NCBI GenBank assembly: GCA_037013685.1
Contig: CM072885.1
Span: 26,846,620-26,910,619 of the forward strand
Length of the DNA stretch: 64,000 nt
Direction of reading: 5' to 3'
From: Acridotheres tristis
Taxonomy: Eukaryota > Chordata > Aves > Passeriformes > Sturnidae
Of this stretch, positions 13,436 through 23,561 are shown piece by piece; position 1 is the stretch's first letter, and each line of letters opens with the position of its first letter. The translations under genes and the position numbers were made by a program. The notes beneath the pieces were generated by a model, which was not told the origin of the DNA, did no database searches, and worked only from the letters and a program-made list of their open reading frames with translations.

Positions 13436-15536
13436 ACACAGTGTGACTCAATCTTAAATATTAGGAACCTTAATTCTGCCAGCATCAATTGGACCTGAAG
13501 CACATCCACTGATTTGTTTTTACTTTTATGTAGCCCCATGAGCAAAAAGAAACTATTTCCTTTTTGTGATTCAGCACACACTGTTTTTATTATTTCCTTT
13601 CATTCTTCCTCATGTTTAAGTCACTGTGTAGCAAATAATCTTGCAGTATTTCCTTTCTGAGTGTGTTTTGGTGCATCAGTTGAGCACAGCTAAGCCAAAG
13701 ACTGGATCTGCTGCTTGAAAACTTTAATTGATGGCAAGTAATGAAGAGGTAATGACAGCTGAAACAATAGCTACCTATAGAAATCTGACTTCAACTATTG
13801 TTGAACTTGTTGATCTTTAGTGAAAAATGTAATATGAACTTTACTGGAATATCACTCTCACTGCATCTTCCATCATCACATTATAGGTTGTGATTACCAC
13901 ATTTTCCTTCCTCTACTGTAACATGACTCTTTGGATAAAAGGGGCTGATTACTCCATCACTTCTGGATATCATTCAGCACTTAGGACAACATGCATTTCT
14001 TTTGCACTTCATTTGCATTCCTCAATCACTGCTAATACCCTGAACAATCTTATGCTACTTGATAACCCAGCTAGATAATACTCTTTTTGCTGAAGCCCTA
14101 TTTTGCTCCAATTCCTACAGTCTTTAGGCATTTATATTGAGCATAAATTATGATAACTCTTAAGATGAGACATGGACAATGGTAAATAAATTTACACTAG
14201 TTTGTCCTGGGACTTGTTGGTAAACAAAACAAAGAGGCATGAGATAGATTTCAGCTGGAATTAACTATGAATGTATACCAACACTACAAGATCTAAAAGC
14301 ATATAAAATTGAATTACTAGCTTCCATTTTGTATCATCACCTGATTCTGTTTACATAGAAATTTTAATCCCTGATGGAAGAAAGGATGAAAACCTGGGGT
14401 TTACTTGTATGTGCCGAAAGAGGCAACTTGAATAAATGATCTTGTCAGAAGAGAAAGCAACATTTAGGGGGAAACACAGAGGGAGTGAGCAATTCATACC
14501 AGTTTGTTAAAAACAGTGATGTATTTTCAGCCATTACTCCTCTGCTTCTTTGTCAACTGCTCTGACTATTCAGCTTTTTGTATAAAAAACAGTGAATGTA
14601 GATAACTTTAGTTTACTAATGTTGATTGTTACTTAATGTTGAGCTTGTACATAAAGAGTAAAGTACATAAAGAAGTTATTTTAGAATAACTGTACAAAGT
14701 CCTGTAAAAGATAAAAAACTATAGCTGTCATCAAATAACTTTTCTGGAGCAATATTATTTTACACTAGGAGTAAGAAACCACATTATAAGCTTTCTGCAA
14801 AAATTCTAAAAGACTTCATGTTGGGAACATTCCCATACATAAAGCTTATTTTTTTAAAAAACTACAGACTGCTCTTATTTTCTTATTGCTCTTATGCCAT
14901 ATTTTGCACACATCAAGAAGGAAGCTGAATTGTGCTTGGCATAAAGATTATTTCAACAACAGCGTTATTCAAAGGTGTGAGGATGGCATGGAGGAAAGTA
15001 CTTAGCAGAGATGACAGCAAAAGAATCAAGTATTTAATAATGAAAATCTATAACTTTTTGGGATACCAGAGTGGTTTTTGGATGAGTATAGAACTACTTA
15101 CGCAACTGAAGTATTAATAATAAATATATTACTGCAGAGAAATCCAGGAAGAAATTGGATCCTTTTTTCTTTTATTTCCTGCTATAAAACTTAGAGCCTT
15201 AGTGTTTTCACTGTCTCAGAAAACATTTTATGATGAAGATCCAGAGTAAAGCTCAAAATGGAAAGCAAGATTTCTTAATTCAGTAGCCCTAACTGCAAAA
15301 ATAAATGAAAAATGTAATTTGATAACATATTTGACCCCAAATGGCAATTTCTTTTCAATTTAATCTTTGAACAGCAGGTGCAAAAGTTATCTTGAGACAG
15401 AAACCTCAAACAGGACAATTTTACAGGAGATGTTTTAGTTGGTGGGAAATGCAGAAATAATTGTGAGATGTAGCTCTTTTTCCTTCTGTCTTCCAACAGT
15501 GGATCATACATGACCCAGTGCTTTATCTTGAAAGAA
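13436..15536. other. Non-genic DNA
   Basis: AT-rich, no supported feature. Confidence 0.5.
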
Positions 15537-15580
<44 letters not shown>

Positions 15581-15594
15581 ATAGATAAATAGAT
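15537..15594. repeat. (ATAG)n microsatellite
   Basis: About 14 ATAG units, the last few interrupted by an extra A (ATAA variants). This tetranucleotide class is often polymorphic. The 110-residue minus-strand frame across it (15275-15607), with YLSI repeats, is a by-product of the microsatellite. Confidence 0.95.
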
Positions 15595-16419
15595 TTACAC
15601 CCCCCACAGATTAGAACATGGTTCAGCATCATATTAGCTCCTTTGGTCAGTGTTTAGAAATTGATGTGAAAATGGATTTTCATTCCAGTTGTTTCTAATC
15701 ACTCAAAGGAACACAGTTGTTTTGAATTACATATCTGGACACCCAGGTGGTTGCTAATGAAAGAGAATCAAGTAGATTTAATGCTGCCTTCAATTACTTC
15801 TCACAGTTCTGGAAATGTTTTTGCTATCTCAGACTTCACCTGGTTTTGCAAATGTGTCAGGGTTTTATCCTGCTTGATGCTGAAAATGGGATTCATGTTG
15901 TAAAGTGCTAACTTGAGATAAGAATTTTGACAAGCTGGGGACTCATTAAGGAAATTACAAAATCTATTTTTTTTCCTGACATCTGAAACACATGAATTAA
16001 ATACAGGAACTAAAGAAGGACTTGAGCCTTAGACCGTATATAGTAATGAAGATTTTCTCCCTGCTTGATACACCTGCAGTGTACAGTAACATCTTTTTCC
16101 CAACACTGCATAAGCAGATGTGAAGCTGTAAGATGCCACTCTGGTTTAAAATTCAGCAATGTGCTTAGGTGCTTTGTTGTATTTAAACCAGCCTTGAATC
16201 AACCAAGATGGCTCACACAAGCCATCCATGTTCCACGATTCACTGAAGCGTGAAATTCTATGGACCACTGCCAATCTCCTCTGACTGCCTAGCAGGGGAA
16301 CTACTGTACCACCAGATGAATCATCTCAAGGAGGTATAATTTTGGAGTTGCCTTCTTGAAACAAAACAACCCTGCATCAGATGTGGACAAATAGTTCTGA
16401 AGAGAAAAAAAAATTACTC
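15595..16419. other. Non-genic DNA
   Basis: No supported gene or repeat recognised. Confidence 0.45.
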
Positions 16420-16830
16420 CTATGTTGCCAGTAACGAGAGCCTCCATGAGGCCCTGAAACTGCCCAGGCAGTTCTCTGCAACAAGGCATGTTTGCAAGCC
16501 TTGCCCAGAGAGATTTCGGGCTCGCAAAGTGCCTTTTGAGCCAGCAGAGATAAGAGATCCAGAAGTGCCGACAGGAAAGTTCCATAGAGTTTATTTCTTC
16601 TATGAAGGGAGTCCAGTCTAGCAAATCCAAATGGGTAGGGTTTCTAAGAGGTCTTTATAGGGTTTAAGGGTTTTACATTTTGCACCAATTACCAAGGGAA
16701 ATCAAAAACCAACCAATCTACAAAGGACTTTAGGTAAGAGATTAACCAATAATATAGGAGGAAAATGAACCACTAATATTACAGAAAGATAACACAGGGG
16801 TCTACAAGGGGGGGACAAAATACATCTTGG
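16420..16830 (-). repeat. Probable solo LTR fragment (minus)
   Basis: On the minus strand a TATAAAG box (16653-16659) lies about 60 bp upstream of an AATAAA signal (16590-16595), with ATTGG (CCAAT-type) boxes further upstream. That is the promoter and poly(A) spacing of a retroviral LTR. The ends were not resolved and no target duplication was found. ERV-A inserted immediately to its right. Confidence 0.45.
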
Positions 16831-16831
16831 T

Positions 16832-16836
16832 ATTAG
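16832..16836. repeat. Target-site duplication, left of ERV-A
   Basis: ATTAG directly abuts the TG start of the left LTR and is repeated exactly at 23557-23561. Confidence 0.92.
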
Positions 16837-17459
16837 TGTCTTAGTTTGAAAAGACAGGTATGGTTTAAGGAAAGGCAGGAGCCTCTTTTCTGCAATGCAG
16901 AGTGCAACCCCCCCTCCCTTTTAATTATTTTAGGTCCAAATCAGACGCTTTCAGGCAGAAGATATGGGGATGTGAATAACAGTTCTTTACTGATATCTAA
17001 CAAGGCAGAAAACAACAACAGCTATAAGAAAATTGGCAACAGAACAGAACAGTCTAGCTCCGCTCCAGTCCCTTTTGGCCACAGGCCGTCTCCCTGTGCT
17101 CGGTTACCGGTGCTGTGGGGGCAGGGCAGGTCCCGCGCAGTTGAAGAGGGCTGGAGTGACGGCAGCAGAGGCTCAGGGGTGAGCGAGATAGGAAGGTGAC
17201 TCCCCCCCCTCACGGTGTCGGTTGTGGTGCTCAGCAGGGTGTCCGGAGATAGTAGGGTGAGATGGGAGCCAAACGAGAGCCAGTCCCCACTCCAGACCCA
17301 CCTCCCACCTTTCCTTTTCCGGTTTCCCCCCCCCCTCCCCCTCCACCCACCCCCCTACGAGAGAGCATTATCTGTGTTTTAAGGTGTAGCCACAACTACT
17401 TAGCATAACAATGGAAGGAAATCCACAGAAAGAAAAAGGGAACAATCCAACCCCTAACA
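16837..17459 (-). repeat. ERV-A 3' LTR (623 bp)
   Basis: TG...CA ended and matches the right LTR along its whole length, except that about 101 bp (counterpart 23263-23363) are missing at a junction near 17264. A C-run block (17326-17356, G-rich on the coding strand) lies in U3. Confidence 0.95.
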
Positions 17460-17471
17460 TTATCCACCCCT
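17460..17471 (-). other. ERV-A polypurine tract
   Basis: On the minus strand AGGGGTGGATAA directly precedes the 3' LTR, the place where plus-strand DNA synthesis is primed in retroviruses. Confidence 0.75.
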
Positions 17472-17567
17472 GAATTTCTCCCATACTAATATGCTATATC
17501 AAATTAAACTGTTACATTATATATACATACATGCAGTTAGAGACATAGGCACAGTACTATTGGTATT

Positions 17568-18362
17568 TCACCCTAAAACAAGGTCTCCTTGGGGTATGCA
17601 TCGGGTCTCTCCATCCTTTTGCATCACCCACCAGGTGCAGCCCGGTCCTTGAGCGAATACAACTCCATGGATGGGATTGTCTTTGCTGGAGGCAGGATTC
17701 ACCCAAACAGTTTTTCCTAGCATACCTCTCATGTGTACCACTGGAACCTTATCTCCATCTGATATTCCCAAGGGCTCAGATTGGGCAGGGCCTGCTCGGT
17801 TAGTGGAACCTCGGGTGTTCACTAACCATGTGGCCTTTGGTAGATTAATCTCCCAGTTCTTGAAAGTTCCCCCATCCAGTACCTTCAAGGTGGTTTTAAG
17901 CAGGCCATTGCACCGTTCAACTTTCCCTGCAGCTGGAGCGTGGTAGGGGATATGGTACACCCACTCAATGCCATGTTCTCTAGCCCAGGTGTTTATAAGG
18001 CTGTTCTTGAAATGAGTCCCGTTGTCTGACTCAATTCTCTCAGGGGTACCATGCCTCCAAAGAACTTGTTTTTCCAGGCCCAAGATGGTGTTCTGAGCAG
18101 TGGCATGAGGCACAGGGTAGGTCTCTAACCACCCAGTGGTGGCTTCCACCATGGTCAGTACATAGTGCTTGCCCTGGCGAGTTTGAGGCAGTGTGATGTA
18201 GTCAATCTGCCAGGCCTCTCCATACTTATATTTGGCCCATCGCCCCCCATACCAGAGGGGCTTCACCCGCTTGGCTTGCTTGATGGCAGCGCACGTCTCA
18301 CAGTCATGGATAACTTGAGAAATACTGTCCATGGTTAGATCCACCCCTCGGTCTCGTGCCTA
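17568..18362 (-). pseudogene. ERV-A integrase region
   Basis: The open part is 258 codons (18344 to 17568). It starts inside the N-terminal zinc domain, whose CETC pair is at residues 15 and 18. The core has D48, D107 and E143, giving D-x58-D-x35-E, the retroviral integrase triad. The C-terminal part ends in a conserved-looking basic/Trp-rich tail close to the LTR. Upstream, a TAG at 18360-18362 separates it from the rest of pol, where ERV-B has a Trp codon. It would join viral DNA ends to host DNA; the catalytic residues look intact but the pol frame around it is not. Confidence 0.93.
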
Positions 18363-18485
18363 CTTATATGTGGCATCTCTGCCCTGATGGGCACATCGAG
18401 CCAGGAACAACTCTCCCTTCTGCTGCCAGTCTAAATCTATCTTCGACACCTCTATCTGTGCAGCCTGATCTACCTGCTCATTGTG

Positions 18486-19217
18486 TCAGTGTTCCTCATT
18501 AGCCCAACTCTTGGGGTCATGGGCATCTACGTGACGGACTTTCACAGGCAGCTTCTCTATCCGGGTGGCAATGTCTTTCCATTCATTGGCAGCCCAGATT
18601 GGTTTTCCCCTACGTTGCCAGTCAGCCTTTTTCCACCTTTCCAGCCATCCCCACAGAGCACTGGCTACCATCCATGAATCAGTGTAAAGGTAGAGTTTTG
18701 GCCACTTCTCTCTTTCAGCAATGTCAGCTATGGGCCAGCTGAACAGCTGTGAGTTCAGCAAGTTGACTCGATCCAAATTCTCCTTTGGTAGCTTGTGCAA
18801 CCTGTCTTGTGGGGCTCCAGCGGCTGCTTTCCACTTCCGGTTCATCCCCACGATGCGGCAGGAACCATCAGTGAAAAGAGCATAGCATGTTTCATCTGCT
18901 GGCAGTTGGTTATACGGTGGGGCTTCTTTGGCCCGGGTCACTTGTTCCTGTTCCTCTTTGTCAGCAAGACCAAAGTCTTCCCCTTCCGGCCAGTTGATAA
19001 TTATCTCCAAAATCCCTGGGCGATTCGGGTTTCCAATACGGGCATGTTGTGTGATGAGGGCAATGCATTTACTCCATGTGGCGTCAGTGGCATGGTGGGT
19101 TGAGGGAACCTTTCCTTTAAACATCCACCCCAGCACTGGCAGTCGGGGTGCCAGGAGGAGTTGTGTTTCCGTGCCAACCACCTCTGAGGCAGCTTGAACC
19201 CCTTCATAGGCGGTCAA
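18486..19217 (-). pseudogene. ERV-A RNase H / RT connection
   Basis: A 243-codon frame contains the RT connection and the RNase H start (LFTDGS) and later YTDSWM, two of the acidic-residue motifs. Between them the frame is altered compared with ERV-B, and the central acidic motif (AELKA in ERV-B) is lost, pointing to paired indels. The end of the domain (HVDAH) is present. It is a broken copy of the enzyme that removes RNA from RNA:DNA hybrids. Confidence 0.88.
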
Positions 19218-19608
19218 GATCTCCCTCTCCGTTGGAGTGTAGTTGGCCTCGGACTCTCTGTAGCTTCAACTCCAGAATCCCAGTGGTCGGCTTCGCGTCT
19301 CACCAGGCACCTTCTGCCAAAGGCTCCAGGACAGACCATGGTTCCCAGCTGCAGAGTAGAGCATGTTCTTCACATCTGGTCCCGTCCTGACTGGGCCAAG
19401 GGCTACTGCATGAGCAATCTCCTGCTTGATCTGGGCAAAGGCTTGCTGCTGCTCAGGGCCCCAGTGGAAATCGTTTTACTTGCGGGTGACCAGGTAAAGA
19501 GGGCTCACAATCTGGCTGTACTCAGGAATGTGCATTCTCCAAAAGCCTATGGCACCTAGGAAAGCTTGTGTTTCCTTCTTGCTGGTTGGTGGAGACATTG
19601 CAGTGATC

Positions 19609-20478
19609 TTATTGATGACCTCGCTGGGAATCTGGCCGTCCATCTTGCCACTTTACTCCCAGAAACTGGATCTCTTGAGCAGGCCCTTTGACTTTGCTCT
19701 TTTTAATGGTGAAGCCGGCTCCCAGCAGAATCTCAATGATCTTTTCTCCTTTCTGAAATACCTCCATTGCTGTGTCCCCCCACACAATGATGTCATCAAT
19801 GTACTGTAGATGTTCTGGAGCTCCACCCTTCTCCAGTGTAGCCTGGATCAATCCATGACAGATGGTGGGGCTGTGTTTCCACCCCTGGGGCAGTCAGTTC
19901 CACGTGTATTCCACACCCCTCCAGGTGAAAGCAAACTGAGGCCTGCACTCTGCCGCCAGAGGAATGGAGAAGAATGCATTGGCGATGTCAATGGTGGCGT
20001 ACCACTTGGCTGCCTTGGACTCCAGCTCATACTGCAGTTCCAGCATGTCCGGCACAGCAGCGCTCAGTGGTGGAGTCACCTCATTCAATGCACAATAGTC
20101 CACTGTGAGTCTCCATTCTCCTTCAGATATATGCACAGGCCAGATGGGGCTGTTGAAGGGTGAGTGGGTTTTGCTGACCACCCCTTGGCTCTCCAGCTCA
20201 CGGATCATCTTGTGGATGGGGATCACGGCATCTCGATTCGTCCGGTACTGCCGGCTGTGCACTGTTGAGGCAGCAATTGGCACCTGTTGCTCTTTCACCC
20301 TGAGGAGTCCCACTGCAGATGGGTTTTCTGATAGCCCAGGCAGGGTGTTCAACTGCTTAATACCCTCTGCTGCCACAGCAGCTATTCCAAAAGAGCATCT
20401 GAGTCCCTTTGGGTCTTTGTAATAGCCATTCCTGAGGAAGTCTACACCTAGGATAGATGGTGCCTCTGGGCTAGTCAC
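19609..20478 (-). pseudogene. ERV-A reverse transcriptase, broken
   Basis: Two segments in one frame, 20478-19894 and 19851-19609, share the RT fingers/palm sequence. Visible motifs are ILGVDFL (end of protease), [18 protein letters not shown] with the first catalytic Asp, and YIDDII with the catalytic pair. A TGA (19894-19896) interrupts the palm between YTWN and LPQGW-type sequence. A frameshift near 19640 ends the second segment. It would copy the viral RNA genome into DNA. Confidence 0.92.
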
Positions 20479-20519
20479 AATTGGATGTTTCTGCCCCTCT
20501 TTCCCAGTCAGGCTCTCTC

Positions 20520-20740
20520 CTCAGCCTCCAGCAAAGTCAATTCCTGAGACCCCCCCGTAACCCCGGTAATTGAAACAGTTTCCTTCCTGACATGTCCCAA
20601 TGGTATTAATATACATTGTGAACCAGTGTCAACCAATGCACTGTGCTCCTGTGGCTCTGATGTGCCAGGCCATCGGATCCACACTGTCCAAAAGATCCGG
20701 TTTTCCCGTGCCTCTCCCTGGCTAGAGGCAGGGCCCCTCT
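20520..20740 (-). pseudogene. ERV-A protease region
   Basis: The minus strand encodes a retropepsin-like active-site triad (Asp-Thr-Gly, codons at 20622-20630) followed by SQCTLIP. The frame continues through a run of seven G (20550-20556 on the + strand as C) before an indel near 20520 disconnects it from the RT frame. The family is an aspartic protease that matures Gag-Pol as a dimer. Confidence 0.8.
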
Positions 20741-22557
20741 AGCCCTGGTTATTATTTCTCTCCTGGGCATACATACTGGAGGTTCCTTCAAGGGGATCTG
20801 ACAGATCATCTTCCCTTCTGTAATACCCTGCAGCTTGGTCATGGGAGGCTGAGGCTACCTTCACTTTAGTGGAGTTCCCTCTGTTGGTGTTCCCCTCCCT
20901 GAGTTGGCGCACCCGTGCTGCCAGGACAGAAGTGTGTTTCCCATCCCACCTTCTCATATCTTCCCCGTGGTCACCTAGAAAAAAACACAGGTCAGCACGT
21001 GGGGTATACCCTCTCTCCCTAGCTGGGGGGCGTTGGGCTCTACTTTTGAGGTCCATGACTCGCACTGGTGCTGCACTGATCTTCCTCACCTCTTCCCTTA
21101 TCTCCTTCATCTCCTCCTTAAACTCCTCTCTGAGGTCCTTAGCCACAGCAGAGACATAAGCCTGCATTGGGCCAGCCATCCTACTCTGATAATTCCTGAG
21201 CCTGTTGGCAACAGAACCCACTGTCACTTGGTCGGTATCAGCATCAATCATTGCAATAAAGGGGGTATATTGAGATGGGCCCAGGTTTGCCAGATTCCAC
21301 AACATCTGTCCTGTGCACCTGACCTTGTCAGGGCTATTGCTGTCCATCCCTCCCAAAGAGCACCTCCAGTACTGCCGCTTCTCTCAGCTTTTGGATCCCT
21401 TCCTCAAGGGTATTCCAACGTGTTCTCTGGTGGTACTCCTGCATTCTTTCCCTGTGGACAAACCTCTCTCTCACGCTCATTAAAAGTCGCTCCCAGAGGG
21501 AAAGGAGACCTGTCTCCCTTACAAATACCTGGTCCACACTTGAGTCCTGGGTCAAGGGTCCCAAATTCCTTGCCTCAGTACCATCCAGTTGCACACCTGC
21601 ACCCATAAGGTCCCAGACCTGCAGTAACCAGGTTGTAAAAGGCTCATGGCCCCGTCGTACAATGTCTTTTCGCAGGTTATGGAGACTCTCATATGACAGG
21701 GACTCGGTGATGATCTCAACTTCTGGCTCCCCTGCTGGTTGTGAGGGGCCCCCTTCCTGACCCTTATTATCTAGGTGCCTTGTTTTAATCCTAGACTTCC
21801 TAGTTCAGACAGGGGAAACTGCTGCTGGCTGTGAGTGCCCTTGCAGTTCAGCTGGAACCTGGACGGATGTAACATCTGTGGGTCCCACTGCTGCACTATC
21901 AGATTCTCTCTCTTTAAGGCAGGGGGAGGGTTTCTCACCAGCTGGGGAAAGGTACTCCCTCAGCATCTGGCCCATCTCACGTATCTCCTTTGCTAGCACC
22001 CCCACCCATTCTGGGTGGTTCCTTTCCGAGGTGGGCTGTGGGTCAGGGTCAAACTCTGGGGTAATATCCCTAGTCTCTGGGACATAATCAGGCTCTGGGG
22101 TAACCTTCCTAGTCTCTGGGACAGGATCAGGCTCTGGGGTAACCTCTCTAGTCTCTGGGACAGGATCAGGCTCTGGGATAACCTCCTTAGTCTCTGGGAC
22201 AGGACCAGGCTATGGGGTAACCTCCCTCATCTCTTGGACAGGATCAGGCTCTGGGGTAACCTCACTAATCCCTGGGGTAGGTATCAGGGTTGTTATCCAA
22301 GTCAATCTCCCCTTATCTCTGAATGTTAGATAGAACAGGTTTAACAGGGATATAAGCAACACTAGCCACAATATAATGTCATTAGCATTTAAAGCGGATT
22401 GGAACCCCTTGAAGACTGATGGGGTGAACTTCAAAAACCCTGTGATGGGTTGAGAAAAAATTTCATCTGCTGCCACTTCCTCACAGTAAGTACCATTATT
22501 GAAGTAGCCCCAGAAACACACACTTAGAGTGCGATAGCTCTGAATCCATGTGGCCAT
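20739..22557 (-). pseudogene. ERV-A gag-like region, broken
   Basis: The ATG at 22557-22555 opens an N-terminal segment with a hydrophobic membrane-like stretch, then 13-residue Pro/Glu/Asp repeats. A TAG at about 22210 stops the frame inside the repeats. Further pieces (22005-21805, 21606-21334, 21356-20739) cover a charged linker, a Trp-containing capsid-like helical region, a coiled coil ([12 protein letters not shown]) and a charged tail. No CCHC zinc knuckle or clear major homology region is seen. The neighbouring protease and PBS show this is the structural-protein position. Confidence 0.85.
22054..22278 (-). repeat. 39-bp tandem repeats in ERV-A gag (about 6 units)
   Basis: Units begin ctctggggtaac on the + strand and recur every 39 bp, coding for a 13-residue Pro/Glu/Asp-rich unit on the minus strand. 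Six units are countable, the last incomplete. ERV-B has four at the same place. Confidence 0.92.
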
Positions 22558-22809
22558 CTTCCAGAGAAAATGAAAAATCCATGAATTCCTCAACTATCAA
22601 CCCACATAATAAGCCGGATAATAGCCACAGTAACCTTGGTTATGAAACTCATGTTTAAAAAAGGGCTTGCAAATGGGAGAGATATAGCAGTGACCACATG
22701 GAGGCCAATCCAGGGTAAGCTGGACAGCATGGTGTCACCTACCACAAGCTTGGGTAATTCAAGAACTGTTATTCCCTTTCCTACCCCTCTCTCAATGCCC
22801 TCAGGTAAT

Positions 22810-22827
22810 GCCCCACGTTGGGCGCCA
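22810..22827 (-). other. ERV-A primer binding site (tRNA-Lys1,2 type)
   Basis: The minus strand reads TGGCGCCCAACGTGGGGC, the 18-nt complement of the tRNA-Lys(1,2) 3' end, five bases inside the 5' LTR. It starts minus-strand DNA synthesis. Confidence 0.95.
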
Positions 22828-22832
22828 AAATC

Positions 22833-23556
22833 TGTCTTGGTTTGAAAAGACAGGTATGGTTTAAGGAAAGGCAAGAGCCCCTTTTCTGTGATGCAGAGTG
22901 CAACCCCCCTCCCTTTTAATTATTTTAGGTCCAAATCAGACGCTTTTAGGCAGGAGATATGGGAATGTGAATAACAGTTCTTTACTGGTATTTAACAAGG
23001 CAGAAAACAACAACAGCTATAAGAAAATTGGCAACAGAACAGAACAGTCTAGCTCCGCTCCAGTCCCTTTTGGCCTCAGGCCGTCTCCCTGTGCTCGGTT
23101 ACCGGTGCTGTGGGGCCAGGGCAGGTCCTGTGCAGTTGAAGAGGGCTGGAGTGATGGCGGTGGAGGCCCAGGGGTGAGAGGGATGGGAAGGTGACTCCCC
23201 CCCCCACCACGGTGTCAGTCGTGGTGCTCAGCAGGCTGTCTGGAGATAGTAGGGTGAGATGGTAGAGCAGCAGAGCAATATCCAAGGCAGGGAGCGTGGA
23301 TCTCAGTGCTGAGATGTCAGGGGGAGATGCCAGAGCGAAGCACGGGGCGTCCTCTCCCTCCACGAGCCAAACGAGAGCCAGTCCCCATTCCAGACCCCCC
23401 TCCCACCTTTCCTTTTCCGGTTTCCCACCCCCTCCCCCTCCACCCACCCCCCTACGAGAGAGCATTATCTGTGTTTTAAGGTGTAGCCACAACTACTTAG
23501 CATAACAATGGGAGGAATTCCACAGAAAGAAAAGGGGAACAATCCAACCCCTAACA
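22833..23556 (-). repeat. ERV-A 5' LTR (724 bp)
   Basis: Begins TGTCTTGG and ends CTAACA on the + strand. It is the complete partner of the 623-bp left LTR. A C-rich block lies at 23422-23452. Confidence 0.95.
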
Positions 23557-23561
23557 ATTAG
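23557..23561. repeat. Target-site duplication, right of ERV-A
   Basis: ATTAG, identical to 16832-16836. Confidence 0.92.

Larger units (their letters stand above)
16837..23556 (-). mobile_element. ERV-A: full-structure env-less endogenous retrovirus
   Basis: A 6.7-kb provirus on the minus strand with two LTRs, a primer binding site, a gag-like region, protease, reverse transcriptase, RNase H, integrase and a polypurine tract, bounded by a 5-bp duplication. The integrase frame stops about 110 bp before the 3' LTR, so there is no room for env. Stops and frameshifts interrupt gag and pol, so this copy cannot make intact proteins. The Lys1,2-type primer site is used by foamy viruses and some betaretroviruses. 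The 5-bp target duplication and a Gag without a visible zinc knuckle favour a class III (ERVL/spuma-related) placement. That placement is inference. Confidence 0.95.

Noticed and set aside
15275..15607. 110-codon minus frame with YLSI repeats
   Set aside because: Produced by the ATAG microsatellite.
17671..19559. Several plus-strand frames of 90-120 codons across the ERV-A pol region (also 43760-46524 in ERV-B)
   Set aside because: They are antisense shadows of integrase, RNase H and RT, and recur in both copies only because the copies are homologous.
22898..23194. Plus-strand 98-codon frame repeated in the ERV LTRs (also 16846-17199)
   Set aside because: Lies in LTR sequence antisense to the element; no initiation context or family. 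It is shared only because the LTRs are copies.
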